Positions 1-12,000 of a DNA stretch of 64,000 bases are shown here, in pieces. The DNA is from Apostichopus japonicus (lineage: Eukaryota; Echinodermata; Holothuroidea; Aspidochirotida; Stichopodidae). The notes beneath the pieces are model-generated. The model was not told the origin of the DNA, ran no database searches, and saw only the letters and a program-made list of their open reading frames with translations. A program made the translations under genes and the position numbers. The DNA lies in assembly GCF_037975245.1 (NCBI RefSeq), contig NC_092570.1, positions 3,307,501 to 3,371,500 on the forward strand, in the 5' to 3' direction. The stretch's first letter is position 1. Every line of letters starts with the position of its first letter.

Positions 1-2822
1 AGAGAGAATTTTCACACAATTCTGTGTACAAATCAAATGTTGGGTAGTGAGCTTTATATATACAGTACACACAATATAAACTTGTATACAAAACATTTTC
101 AGATTTTCTGTTCTAGTTTTTGATTACAGAAATTCTTGGCATAATAAAGGAAAATAGATTTTCGCAGGCAATCAGGTTAACAGACCAATGCACGAAATAT
201 TGGTGGGGGGGGGTGGGGGGTGCTGTTAGATGACCCTGTACAGAAATCTGCAAAATAGTGAGCACATGTTACTGGGTCACTGGCTCACACTAAGATATGA
301 TACCATATCGTTCTTAGAATGTTTTGCCTTAGGCAAAAAAAGAGGTCATGAGCCAAATTTCGATCATAAGTTTGGTATAAGACTAGAGATAGATACACTC
401 TTTAACTAGTGGTCAAAATAATGTGAAAATAACTGTGGGTACGCTCACTTTGGACGAGGTGTTGTAAAGAACATTAATATCTTAATATATCATACCCAAG
501 ACAAATAGGTTCACTAAATAACAGGAACCCTCCCCTCCCCACCATTTTGTTGATTGCTCTCTCTTTCCACTCTGACACACAGCTCAATGTTTTAAATTAT
601 TCGTCTGTCCGACTCCCACTATCTAACTTGTACCCGCTTTTCTGGTTTAGTCTGCAAGAATTGAAATTGAGGCCCTGTATATGTCTTGTACACTCTTACG
701 CTGTGGGTAAATGCTTCCTGATAGTCCATATGTGATAACTATTGAGACCTACAGCTGGTCACCGTGAGCTAAACTTACATCCATTATAGAGGGCGACACG
801 ACGGCTTACTTGGCTCACAATAACATCCTGTTTTTCAATTTTCCACTGTAAAATGACTATATTTATCAGACATACATAACTTCAAAAAATTCTTGAAAGA
901 TATTTTTCAGATATTAATGTGGGTTTGTTTTATTACTCTCTTTCAGATAAAACCATCTGCTTTTTAGAATTCGACTGGTACAAACTTGTTGGGAGCTCAA
1001 AGCCTACTGGTACCCCTGAAAATCGAGTGAGATGTTTTATTGAGACATTCATTCCAGATGAGGTAGAAAGAAAAGATACTTTTTTATGGACAGGAAATGT
1101 TTTATTATTATACGGCAGTTGGGGCTGGGACGTATGGTTTTTAACTTCTAGTACCCCCTCTTTTTAACCTAATCAAGTAATACACAGACGCTTGTAAACC
1201 TAAAACTCAATTTCATAGAATGACCTCTCGTGAAAAGGGTTTGAGAGTAGTCTTCGTCTGGACATGTAGGAGGACAACAGATGGTATCCGGCAGACCATC
1301 TGCTAAATTTGAGTTACATCAAAACAAAAAGTCAGCCGGAAAAATATTATACAATATATATAACTTCCTACCGGTGGTTCAAGCCAAAAATCTGAAATAG
1401 GCAGTCCAATCCACGTTGAGGGGTGTTGAATTTGGGGGACGGAGAGGGGCACAAAGGTGTCAATGGGATGTCGAGGGGGGTCTGAGTGTGTCTCCATTCA
1501 AAAGAAAGGGGTCTAAGGGTGTCAAATTGGGGCCATAACATTTTTTACTGAGAGTGCTCATATGCAAACTGATGGCATATTTTGGTAGCTTTCAACAACA
1601 TGGAATTCCCAGTAAGAATCTTCTGAGAATCTACACAAGTTATATTTCGGTGATACTTATTCGTTCTAAGGGGGGGGGGGGGTGGGGGCTGATTGACTCT
1701 TAGTTATATAAAAACAGATATAGCTACAATCCACAAGTTACACAATCTGTGAGATAGACAGACAGACAGCAAAACATATGTCCACAGAGTCGTTTCCACT
1801 TTCAAGACACCATATGCTTTTTGGAGGGAAAATAAATATCTCAGTTTTGGTTGGACTAGTTTTTTTTTTTTGAACCAGTGACTTCAGGGTAAGTTAACTT
1901 GTGCTTTAAACATGAGTAACTGGTCCATAACCTAAGATATGCCAGCTGAGACCGACTTAGTATAAATTTTTACCAGTAAGTGCTTCACGATGGACAATAG
2001 AATGTGTGACTGGGGGCAATCCAACTCTTGTGTAAACTTGGTAAGACCTCATAGCGGCAAGGATAGGTGCCACAATAAAAAATTCTGCATTTTTTTTTCT
2101 GAGTCAACATATAACAAAATAACACTTTGATAGGAATTTTGGTTCCAACGTAGGGAGCAGTAGCAGCCTCTCTGGGATCAGTAGCAGCCTCTCTGGGATC
2201 AGTAGCAGCCTCTCTGGGGCATTGACTTGCTTTCCCTGAAACCCATCCTTATAACAACCCCCCCAAAAAAACAATTAAAATATCAATCAAACAAAAATGT
2301 TTACAAGTTCATTGCAAGTTTCTTTTGTTTTTGTAATGAATTTGATAAAATTGGGTCATATTTTGCGCATGTATCTGACAACAACAGAACGAATGATATC
2401 ATCGTGGTTTTGTTTTTCTTTCTAATTTTTAAATCATTCCTCCAAAAAAGAAAGGGAAAAACATACTTCCACACGAAAGTTACATTTTGATGAAAGTAAC
2501 GTCTGAAAAACGGAGACCATCGACAGTTAAGAATTACGTTTCGAACATATCGTATTTCAAGGTTAAAGTCAACGAAAAGATCTAAAAGTGATGAGATCAC
2601 AGTCCACCAATTGTAATCCATTTCCTGGAGTATGCGAAGGATTAGCCAATCAAAATAAGGTGAGAATTCAGTCGACCATATCTCTAGCTGGGTACAATAT
2701 ATTGAGGTGGGATTCAAAGCAGAGTAGAACCTAATACCTCTTTACTCAACGGTTACATTGCCTGCCTGCTGAATATCCCTTATAGCAGTCGAAGGGGGGG
2801 GGTGAGGGGGAGGGGGACTTAC
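1..2822 (-). other. Last visible USP9X intron, no exon found
   Basis: Follows the exon 56 donor and contains no exon I can support. It holds G runs at about 204-222, 1671-1682 and 2793-2815, a three-copy 21-bp repeat at 2158-2218, and short meaningless frames on both strands. The absence of the conserved C-terminal USP9X motif suggests this intron runs past position 1. Confidence 0.6.
2158..2218. repeat. 21-bp tandem repeat, 3 copies
   Basis: The unit CAGTAGCAGCCTCTCTGGGA plus T occurs three times head to tail with essentially no change. It lies in the terminal intron seen here. No function is apparent. Confidence 0.9.
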
Positions 2823-3025
2823 CCTTTCTAGTTCATCACTGAGCCACTCTACGGCCTGATGCCATTTGCGCTTCAGATCGGTGTGGTTGTTAAGGAGTCC
2901 CTGGGCTATCTGACAATTGCTGAATAGGACCACCATACACTTAATGCACTGGTAAGCTCTCTTCTGGTGGTGGTTCTTGGACCTCTGGATCGTGTCAAAC
3001 AATCCATCCCTATCTTCCGGGATAC
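2823..3025 (-). CDS. USP9X: USP9X exon 56 (last coding exon in window)
   Basis: Residues 2322-2389, [40 protein letters not shown] and [20 protein letters not shown]. Donor GTAAGT, phase 0, so the coding sequence continues. In vertebrates about 120-160 further residues follow, disordered and Ser/Pro/Gln-rich, with a conserved SNGYFLERSHSAR segment. I searched both strands of 1-2822 by eye and found no match, so the remaining exon(s) should lie left of the window. Confidence 0.95.
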
Positions 3026-6000
3026 CTACAAGTGTGAGGAGGATAAGTTTTCCTTGTTTAGCATTTAAGCGAGCAACAAAGTTTCGGTCACTTTCTCATT
3101 AAATTGATGAATCAGTGGAAAAAAAAACAATCAGAATGTTTTCTATTACGAGAAAGGCTTGGTCAAGTGTGAACCGTTTGGACGGGCAACAAAATTTGAA
3201 AATATTTTCCCCTTAAACTGAGATACAGAATAAGATCCATTCATTTGACTCTTCATCAATTTTCTTGGGTGTAAATACATTATTTTCAAAAAACATTTTA
3301 CGTGTTTAGCTTCCTTAGCAACCATTATCTATGTACATGCTGTTACTAAGAAACTTCACAGGTGTATATTTTAAGGTCTACCTAAAACAAAAGCGAAGAA
3401 AAAAAGACCGTCTTAAGTTTTGGATTTGCCCTAAAGCATTCAATGGGTTTACTAAACATAGGTACTTTAAGCAAATAGGACATTCAGTCTGATTAAAATC
3501 AGAAAAGAAATCCGAAAAAAATAATTTTCACTGAAAAAATGTATACTATACATATTAGTCAGTTTATCTTCAATGTCAAATTAGTGTTTAACAAAATATT
3601 CAGTGATCTATTACAGAAAGCTTGCTGCCTTTCAACTTAATGCCAAAGTTGTTTGTCCAACATAGCACTCCCTGCTACTAGCTTTGATAAATCTGTTTTA
3701 TTGAAAGCATTGCCGTGTTTCAACCTACATGCCAAAATTGTTTGCCTAACATAGCACTCACCCCTGAGAGCATTGATAATCCTGTGCTGTTGCCAAGAAT
3801 CTTCCATCATTAGGATCTGCCTCAATAGGTCTAGGTAAGGTCTCAGTTCGTAGGTGTAGGCAAACGCTATCTGCCAGAGAAGCTCTCCCAAGACCAGTAG
3901 AGAAAACTGAGGATGTTCCCAGCAGCAAAACTGTCAAGAAATGCAAAAGAAGGAGGACAAATAAATAAGATTGATTTCGAAGAGGTTTGAAAATTTATGT
4001 CTCTAATAGCATCGTACAGTTACCAGGGATATCCAAAAACACTGCTGTGTGTGAAGTTTGGCTTATTGACGCATTGCTTATCACACTTATATAGCGTAGT
4101 CTATGAAGAAATAGGAAACAGTGAATTGTGGTCCCTATTAATCACAAAGTAATTTTAAGCAAATAATCCAAAGTCCAAACTAAACATGCCCCCCCCTCTC
4201 ATATCCCCCAGAGAAACCCCTACTTAATCAGCTATGTTTTGCCACTATATGAAAAGATACACCACAAATATTAACAAAGTAAATACTATGTTACCCTTAG
4301 GTAGATACAGCAAGCCATACAAACTCATCATCAGACACATTAAACCCTAACACTATCTGCCAGATATGATACACCGATTAACGGAATAAACGCTACGATA
4401 GAAACTAGGGAGGAGAAACACTACGATAAAACTATGGAGGAGAGAGTATTTGCAAACATTGGAGAGTACAGCACAGGAATTCACCCTCGTCAAAAACGAG
4501 GCCCACATTTAATATTCACTCTGAGACCAGGAAAGTCATTTGCGGGAGATTGGCCTTCTAGCTTTCGGCGATCGATTAACAAAAAACAATCAACCCCATC
4601 AAAACAAAAATTTCGCAGACGTATGTACGAACCCTGCTAGATTTGAGAGAGATCTTTTACGTCAGTATTTAGACTTTGGTAAGTTTTGTGATATATTAAC
4701 AGCGCAAATTCAAAGGATAGGATGTAAAGGTGTACGAAGCGATTATTTCAACGACTCTACCAATATCGATAGCTCATCGAGACGTTCATTTTACGAGTTT
4801 CTTTCTTTAATTATAACCTCCGGTCCATGCGGCAAACTTCACGCTGTACATGGCCCTCGACACATCGCGGCTACGGACGGCCTTTCGACAGCTGTGGAGA
4901 CAAACATAAGTTTTTCTCTCGTGTGAAATCACCCGACAATAATAAGCAAACCCCTATCCTTGAAAATCGGAGGGAAGATCCATCAGCAATCATATTAATG
5001 ACATAACCCGAGGGTATGGCCTCACCCTAAGCAATTTGGTGGTCTCTTCAGAACTATTGCAATCTTCGATGAGTTTCTTGACGTATCCACCTCTGGAGTA
5101 TAGAAGCTCTTCGACTCGAGGTTGAACGGCCATCAATGGCTGAGTACAGGAGCTGTCACGGAACGGATTAGGTGAAGGCTCAGCATTCTGTAACGATGAA
5201 AAATAAAAGATAAAAAGTTAAAAAGATAAAAAGGAAAAAAAGGACAAGCAAAAAACACAAAAAAACAAACAAAAATCCAAATCACAGGAATAGAATGACC
5301 AGACCAAGGCACTGGATCTGGCCAGACAGAGCTGGCTAGACCGGCTGCCCTTGGCAGGCTACGGTATAGTTGGTGGTAGTTTTTTTTTTGTGAGTTGAGC
5401 GTCGATGGCGAAGGAAAATGCATAATTAATTTGTCCAGAAGGTAAGGAGTTTCCCGATGTAAGTTTATGACCAACTCAGACTCCCGAGATTCTGTCTTAG
5501 AATGATAATTCTCACCGAGGGCATACAACCTTTCGCACGAAAGACCGAGGATGAGAAAGTTATGTAGATTCTTATTTGTAAGGGGAAGCGATAGCACAAA
5601 CAAGGAGAGGAAGTGACGTACTGGTACAGAGGATTGCATCTTGGAGGAGACGTCGCAGCAGCGGACTAGCTGGGATACGACTGAAAACAGCTTGCCCAGT
5701 TCGGCGTACTGGTACTTGATCGGTGGACCGGGCCCCTCGTCCAACGACACAGCCATGAAGGTGGCGGGAACATCCAACTTCAACAGCTGCATTTTCTGTG
5801 TGAGAGATCAAGGACAAAAAAAAAACCCGATGACAAAATTAGTAAAACAAATGACATAAAAGAGCAGATGGATCTGTGTCTGTAATAAAATTGGCTGCTT
5901 AAACACGAGCATCCGCGATCAGAGGAACCGACACTATTTTAGGAGTCCTAAAAGAGGAATGAGGACAGTGTTTGTTTTTGGAACACAATTTGGGATTGAC

Positions 6001-9000
6001 ATTTCATCATCTGCATAGAATGAAGTTAAGCATCTATCGTGGTCGGTCGCCGTGGGAATTGAAACTGTACCCAGGCATCGGGGGAGAACTTAGGAAATGA
6101 GAAACTTCGTTCGTAGAGCTCTGTCTGCGGTAGAAACAAAACTCCTCAATTTGGAAGACTGTTATAAAGGAGACAAAATGATAACAGAGATCGCTCACTC
6201 GTTATTGATTTAGGGTATCCACGTGTGTGGCTTTCTTTCTTAACATTTACGAAGCTTAGGATAAGCATGTTAACCAGACATTCAAAAAGAGTAATTACAC
6301 CACCAACCAAGTTTACCCATACTCTAAAGTTTGCCATAAAAAGAAATCCTTCAAGAAAAATACTTTAGCAAGAAAAACAAAAAGGCAGAAATTGGTCAAT
6401 AGACAGGCACTTGTTCGATTGAACCGTTTTTTTTTCTGTAAATAGTTTCACTCTTGAGATCAACTCAATAAACTGCCCCAGTTTTGCTGCTGGTGGGAGT
6501 CTCCCTCGGAAAACCCGACCCCAATTTTCTTATCTCTTTCCATTTCTCTTCTGGTCAAAAACGTAGATTGGTCTTACCTCTGCTGCTCCTAGATTTGCAT
6601 ACATTTGAAATAACTGGAAATACTGGGTCAGATGTCTGCCATGCTCCGATACTTCCTTCTTCAGGAGATGCAGTACCTCCATCAGTAGATGTTCACTCAG
6701 CGATGCCACTGGTTATGAAACACGACAAAAAAAAAAGGGAGCATTTGTAGAGTGGAGGCGATAGTAAACGGAGCTCTCTAAAAGGGAGTGAAGATTTCGC
6801 GCACAAAGAAACGTCTTATGCGGGTAATCTGACCTAGTTTCGAATGAGGTGTAACAGAAGTGTTAGACACCACAATCGATCCCAGCAAATACACACACAG
6901 CTTGCAACCGTCGGTAATTAGACACTAGTGTACAGTCAATACAAGCAGCTACGGTCAATACCCACAACACAGTGTACATAGCAGCGATGGACATCTCAGG
7001 TCTAGATAAAAGATAACAAGGTATCACGTTTCATTACTGTCTGCATTTTGTAGCGACAAGAAGAAAACTTCACTTGCAAGCAACAGAAAGTTAACTTTTT
7101 TCAGAGGGCGGCACACGGTTTGGGGCGAGTCTTCAATGCCTTTAAAGCAGTGCTCAGGACTGATTAATTGAAACCTCATTACCATGCTTTAAAACTCATA
7201 TATTCCAATGGTTAACACAACAAAAAACAAATAAACACAAAACAATGTTGCAAACTACATGTAATTGTCAGGTGCTGATTGCAGTACATTCTCATCCATT
7301 AGATGGGTGGGAATGCCGGTCCCTGCCGAGTAATACCACAAGTACTTAGATATCCAAATATCAAGTATTATGAGGTACCGACTTAGTAGTATTACAAGTA
7401 CCACTATGAACCCCCTGAAAAATCCAAAACTCAAGTACATTGCCGTTTCCCCCTTCTTTCCTCCCCCCCTCACTGAGTTATACCACATGAACCTTAATGA
7501 GATACCCACCGAGATATCCAGGCCTATACTAGGGCTCTTTCAAAATATGAAAACAAAAAACAGTGCTGATATAGACAAAAAAAAGCCCATGTGGTGAAAA
7601 CTTGTCCATATCAAAGCAATCTTACATGAATTGCCAATTAACCTTTCTTTGGCTAGAATGCCCCGAGGAAGTCTCACTTTGAATAATTACAATGGCGTAT
7701 GAAAATAAAAATAAAGCACAATCAAATAATTGCATTTAGCATACAAAACTAAATGAAAAAAAAAAAAAAACAGGTAAAAAAAAATCTCCCTTTATCACCC
7801 AAACTTTCACACAGCGAATGAGTTAAAGCAGTCTATTCTGTAACAAGATTGAATTATTTCTTTTTTAAACTCTGCGACTAAGCATTTCCAGATTTTCTTT
7901 CGTCAAGCTCTCATTTCAACATGACAAAACTTCCATAATTTGGAGAAACTGCATTTTGGCATACAGTTCAGCGATATAAATTTTATTAATTTTTTAACAA
8001 TTTATCGGTCGCCAAACAAAAGGCGGTTGCCTTAGCTGAATTAGTCGAGATAATGATAATGATATATCAAAAAAATGATCCAAAAAAAAATATATCACAA
8101 AAACCGGTAACACTGTTGCTTTAAAATCTGTCACAATTAACGTTGTCGAACTGCAAATTACCTGAGTTGCTCCCCACAGGTTGAGCAGATGATGGGAAGG
8201 GGGAAGACATATTTAAATTATTGAAAAACAAAAAAAAGGCTGCTCTCACTTCAGGAAATCAAAACTTCTGGTGATGTGACCTGAATCAGGCTTTTCAAAT
8301 ATCTGTCTGGAAAATCAGACGTTGGGGTACAATTTCTGACGGGGCATTCTTTTTCTGAGGGGCATTCTGGTGACTTTATATCATCCTGAGGCAGTGAAAA
8401 GGGTCCACAAGAGACCAAGTTTAACATATCATAAATAACTTTATTTGTTCAGGGTTTTTCAAATCTGCATTTCTTTACCTTGGGCTGTAGATTTAATATG
8501 AGGACTCTCTCTCTTAATAAAATGCATGATTAAATAGGCCCAAAGAAGAAGACAGAAAAGAAAATGCCCATCAAGTTTGTGTTCTTTCAAAAGCTAAGCT
8601 AGAACGAGAGTGAGAAGGAACTTGTAATTTCAGTAACACTGCTTATTCTTTGTAATTAACACTGTTATTTTAATAACAATGTACCACAAGGAGGAGGGGA
8701 GCAGGGGTGGGGGTGGTTAGTGATAGTGCAAATGGGAGGCCAAAGAGATTTATGATTATTTTGCATTTTAAATACGTGCGTCAAAACAAAGCGGATCTCT
8801 CAAAAAGTCCAAAAAAAGCATCCGAGCTTTTTCGTGAATGTAGAAAAATTTGATCTTACCATGTCCATTCATCTGGAATGTGCCATCATTCTGCGAGAAG
8901 TGAGCCAGTATAACGATCACCTTCGCAAACGAATTCCGTACCTGCGGAAATTTAAGTAAGAACAAAATATAAGGATCAACCACATCTAGTCCTGGCAACG

Positions 9001-12000
9001 GTGTTACCAATGGCAACTGTGGTACCATGGCAACGGTGGTACCATGGCAATGGTCTTTTGCTGCTGTTCATATCCTTCATTTAACAAACAAGAAAAGGGT
9101 CTTGCCATGTCCCTCAAAACAATGACCTTACCAATCACAAAAATGCTCCAATGTATTTCTTGTTTGAGTGTCCTCCCTGGTGTCCTCCCTGACTACTCAA
9201 TCCAAAGTTTCAAAAGTTTTAGTGAAATAGAAAAAGCATCATTAGCTCTAATCCAATGAGATTTTACGACCTCCCCCAAACTGCGAGCCGATCAACGGCA
9301 TACATGCCCTGCACTCCTGTTTCAAAACCAAGGCCGGCCATTGAGGACATGCCACATCACATTTTGTCCTGTTCTTTAAAGTAGGAAATTAAAATTTTGG
9401 TCTGTTCTAGGAAATTTAAATTTTTGTTCTGTTCAACAAAGTTTACCAAATAATCCAAAAAATAAAGATTGCAATAAAATCAAACTAAGTAGTCTTATTA
9501 TCAAAGAGCTGCTTGAAATGTCTTGCCCCACTAGCCTCATATTACCCCCCTCCTCCTCCACCTCCTTTATGCAGCTTAAATGCCCAAATGACATTACGCA
9601 CAGGTGACGACCTCTTGTTTTTTAGCAACTGAGATGGCTGTTGACACGCTCTACGCATGAATCGATGAATGCCCACGAAAGTGACTTTCAAATTTGGCCT
9701 CAAAGAACTTAAAGGCCATGATAAATGCCATGAGGTACTGAGTTTGGAAAGTTTTTTTTATTGTCATCAATATTTCACCAGTTGATACTTAGATAATTAT
9801 GGTAAGTGGTGGAGTAATTAGAAACGCTCTTTTTTTTTCTGATTCTCGTTAATATTATTTGGAATTTGTCTTTTTTTTAAATCCCTTTTAAAAGGGGACC
9901 AAATTTTTATCACAATCTCACCTCGGAACTGGGACACTCTAGCAGATACTCTGAAAACCGATTCCTGTGAGCGAAGAGAACGTTCGTTGAAAACCATCTC
10001 CTGACCGTCTTGCTGCTACAGAGAAGTCCGTAGAGGGTGTCGTACCACTCCGCCGCGGGCCCTCTGTGAACGGAGGAGTCGAGAGAAAAGACACATCATT
10101 CAACTGTGGACGTTTCGTTTACAAAATATTACACAACCTGTGTGCATCTTCCTTGCTAGATCATCTCAGATTACTGGTGCGACGGTCTGTATGAATGGTT
10201 TGACATCATTCTTGTGACCAAATTAATTGAACGTTCACTGAGTAGTGCACCGTTACCGGTCACTGCCAATTTTTAAAACCCTAATTTTCTTGTATTAACT
10301 GTCAAATTAACAGGGATATAAAAAACAAATACAATTTTTTGAAAGAAATCATCGGTTCTAACTGGGAATCGAACCAGTCATCTCACGATCATAACTTCTG
10401 TGCTTTCAGAGAATGAGCTATCCAGCCTTCAGAAATTAGACACAGGATTGATCTAGTGTGAGAGTGTTGCAGGTATAGAAGTGGTTATTTCTTCACGATT
10501 GTTGTTGCTATGTCAATTCAACCAACTGTAACACAGAAGCAGTGACTCCCGATTCAAGCTACGCTACCTACTTGTTTCATTAATGACACAAACGTGTATC
10601 TTATCTAAAGAAAACCACATCGATGAAAGATTTATCTGTTTTTTTTTTTAAGTCTTGAAAGAGCACAGAATATTGATACTGGCCAGACCAGAGATTGAAC
10701 CATGTGACCCGACGAAGCCAAGTGATGCCCTGCCATGACCTACAATATTTATCCCTAAGTTGGCGTAGGTCTCTATTGATCACTTATACTTGTTAAGAAA
10801 AAGTCGCCCAGGAAAGAATCTGGGCACGAAAACCAAACTACCGAACAACTGATCCGCTCTCAACCCCAGTCCTATTGCATCGGGACTGTGACTGTGTGAT
10901 CATAGTCGGGTGTGCATCACCATTCCCCTCGAAAGGGAACAGATACTACACATGATCTTAGCCAAAAGGCCGAGAAGTGATCACTTATTGATCATTGATT
11001 GATCACTTATTGTCAGTGATGGATCATGCAACAATTCATTCCATCATTTGACAACCCAGAGTTGGCAGATACAGGGGCTCCCAGAGAAACGTAAATTTTT
11101 AAAGTATTTAAGCATATCAAATATAATAAAGCAACTTGACGGTGAGGTTATACAGGAATTTAAAAAAGAAAAACAATTAAAAAAGAGTGTGAACAGAATT
11201 TGAACCCAGTTCTTTGAATTCCAGAGGTCACCTTTTGAAATTCTTTTCTAGCAAATACTTCTTACACACTGAAACAATTTAAATCTGAAATTTGAAAGTG
11301 TCCTTTAAAAAGAAACACACCTCACACATTTATTAAGGTGAAGAGTATCTTCACAATAAGTTTTAAAAAAAACACTGGATTTTTGTTAAATATTGTACTT
11401 AAATAAACAGCATTTGAAACTACTAGCAACAGAGCTACTTAGGCTGAGAGAAAAGAATCTTTTAATGAGGCACACAATTCATGATTTACTTAACAGCAAA
11501 ATCAAAAACAGTTAGAATGAAGGATGCAACTTAGTAGGATTGCACGACGATACTTAAAATTGGCCTCTATCAAGTGTTTTAGGTGATGCAGCTCAACTTT
11601 CAAGGTTCCTGAATGCAAGCAGTGCGAACAAAAAAAGAAGCACATCCTCAAAAAGAGAATGGTATTTTAGCCGTAACATCTACCCATATTTTGTCGTCTA
11701 TAACATTCTGTTTTGGTGACATATCCTGATTTGATATGCTACACATTCATCGTTTCAAGGTGTTCTCCTTTCTCAGGATAAAGGTTTAAAATCAGCTTCA
11801 GGGGCAACTTTTATGGCACATGGATGGCGAAATACATTAATTTGAAATAAAATGTCTTAAATAAATAAAGTGAAATTTAGGGAAAACTGGTACAATTTGT
11901 CTTTATTTTTGCGCATTTTATGCATCAAAAGGTGGGCAGGAGGAGAGGGGGAAGAGTGTCACATTTGTCTACTGAAGAGATTCCTAGCACACTTCCACAA

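Noticed and set aside
1-2822. Final USP9X coding exon(s)
   Set aside because: No reverse-complement match to the conserved C-terminal segment and no plausible acceptor followed by similar sequence was found.
5133-5792. 219-codon minus-strand open frame
   Set aside because: Exon 53 read through its donor into the intron; similarity to USP9X stops at the donor.
10777-10988. Functional U2 snRNA gene
   Set aside because: Only the first 45 bases resemble U2; the Sm-site region and 3' stem-loops are replaced and a direct repeat marks it as a retroposon.
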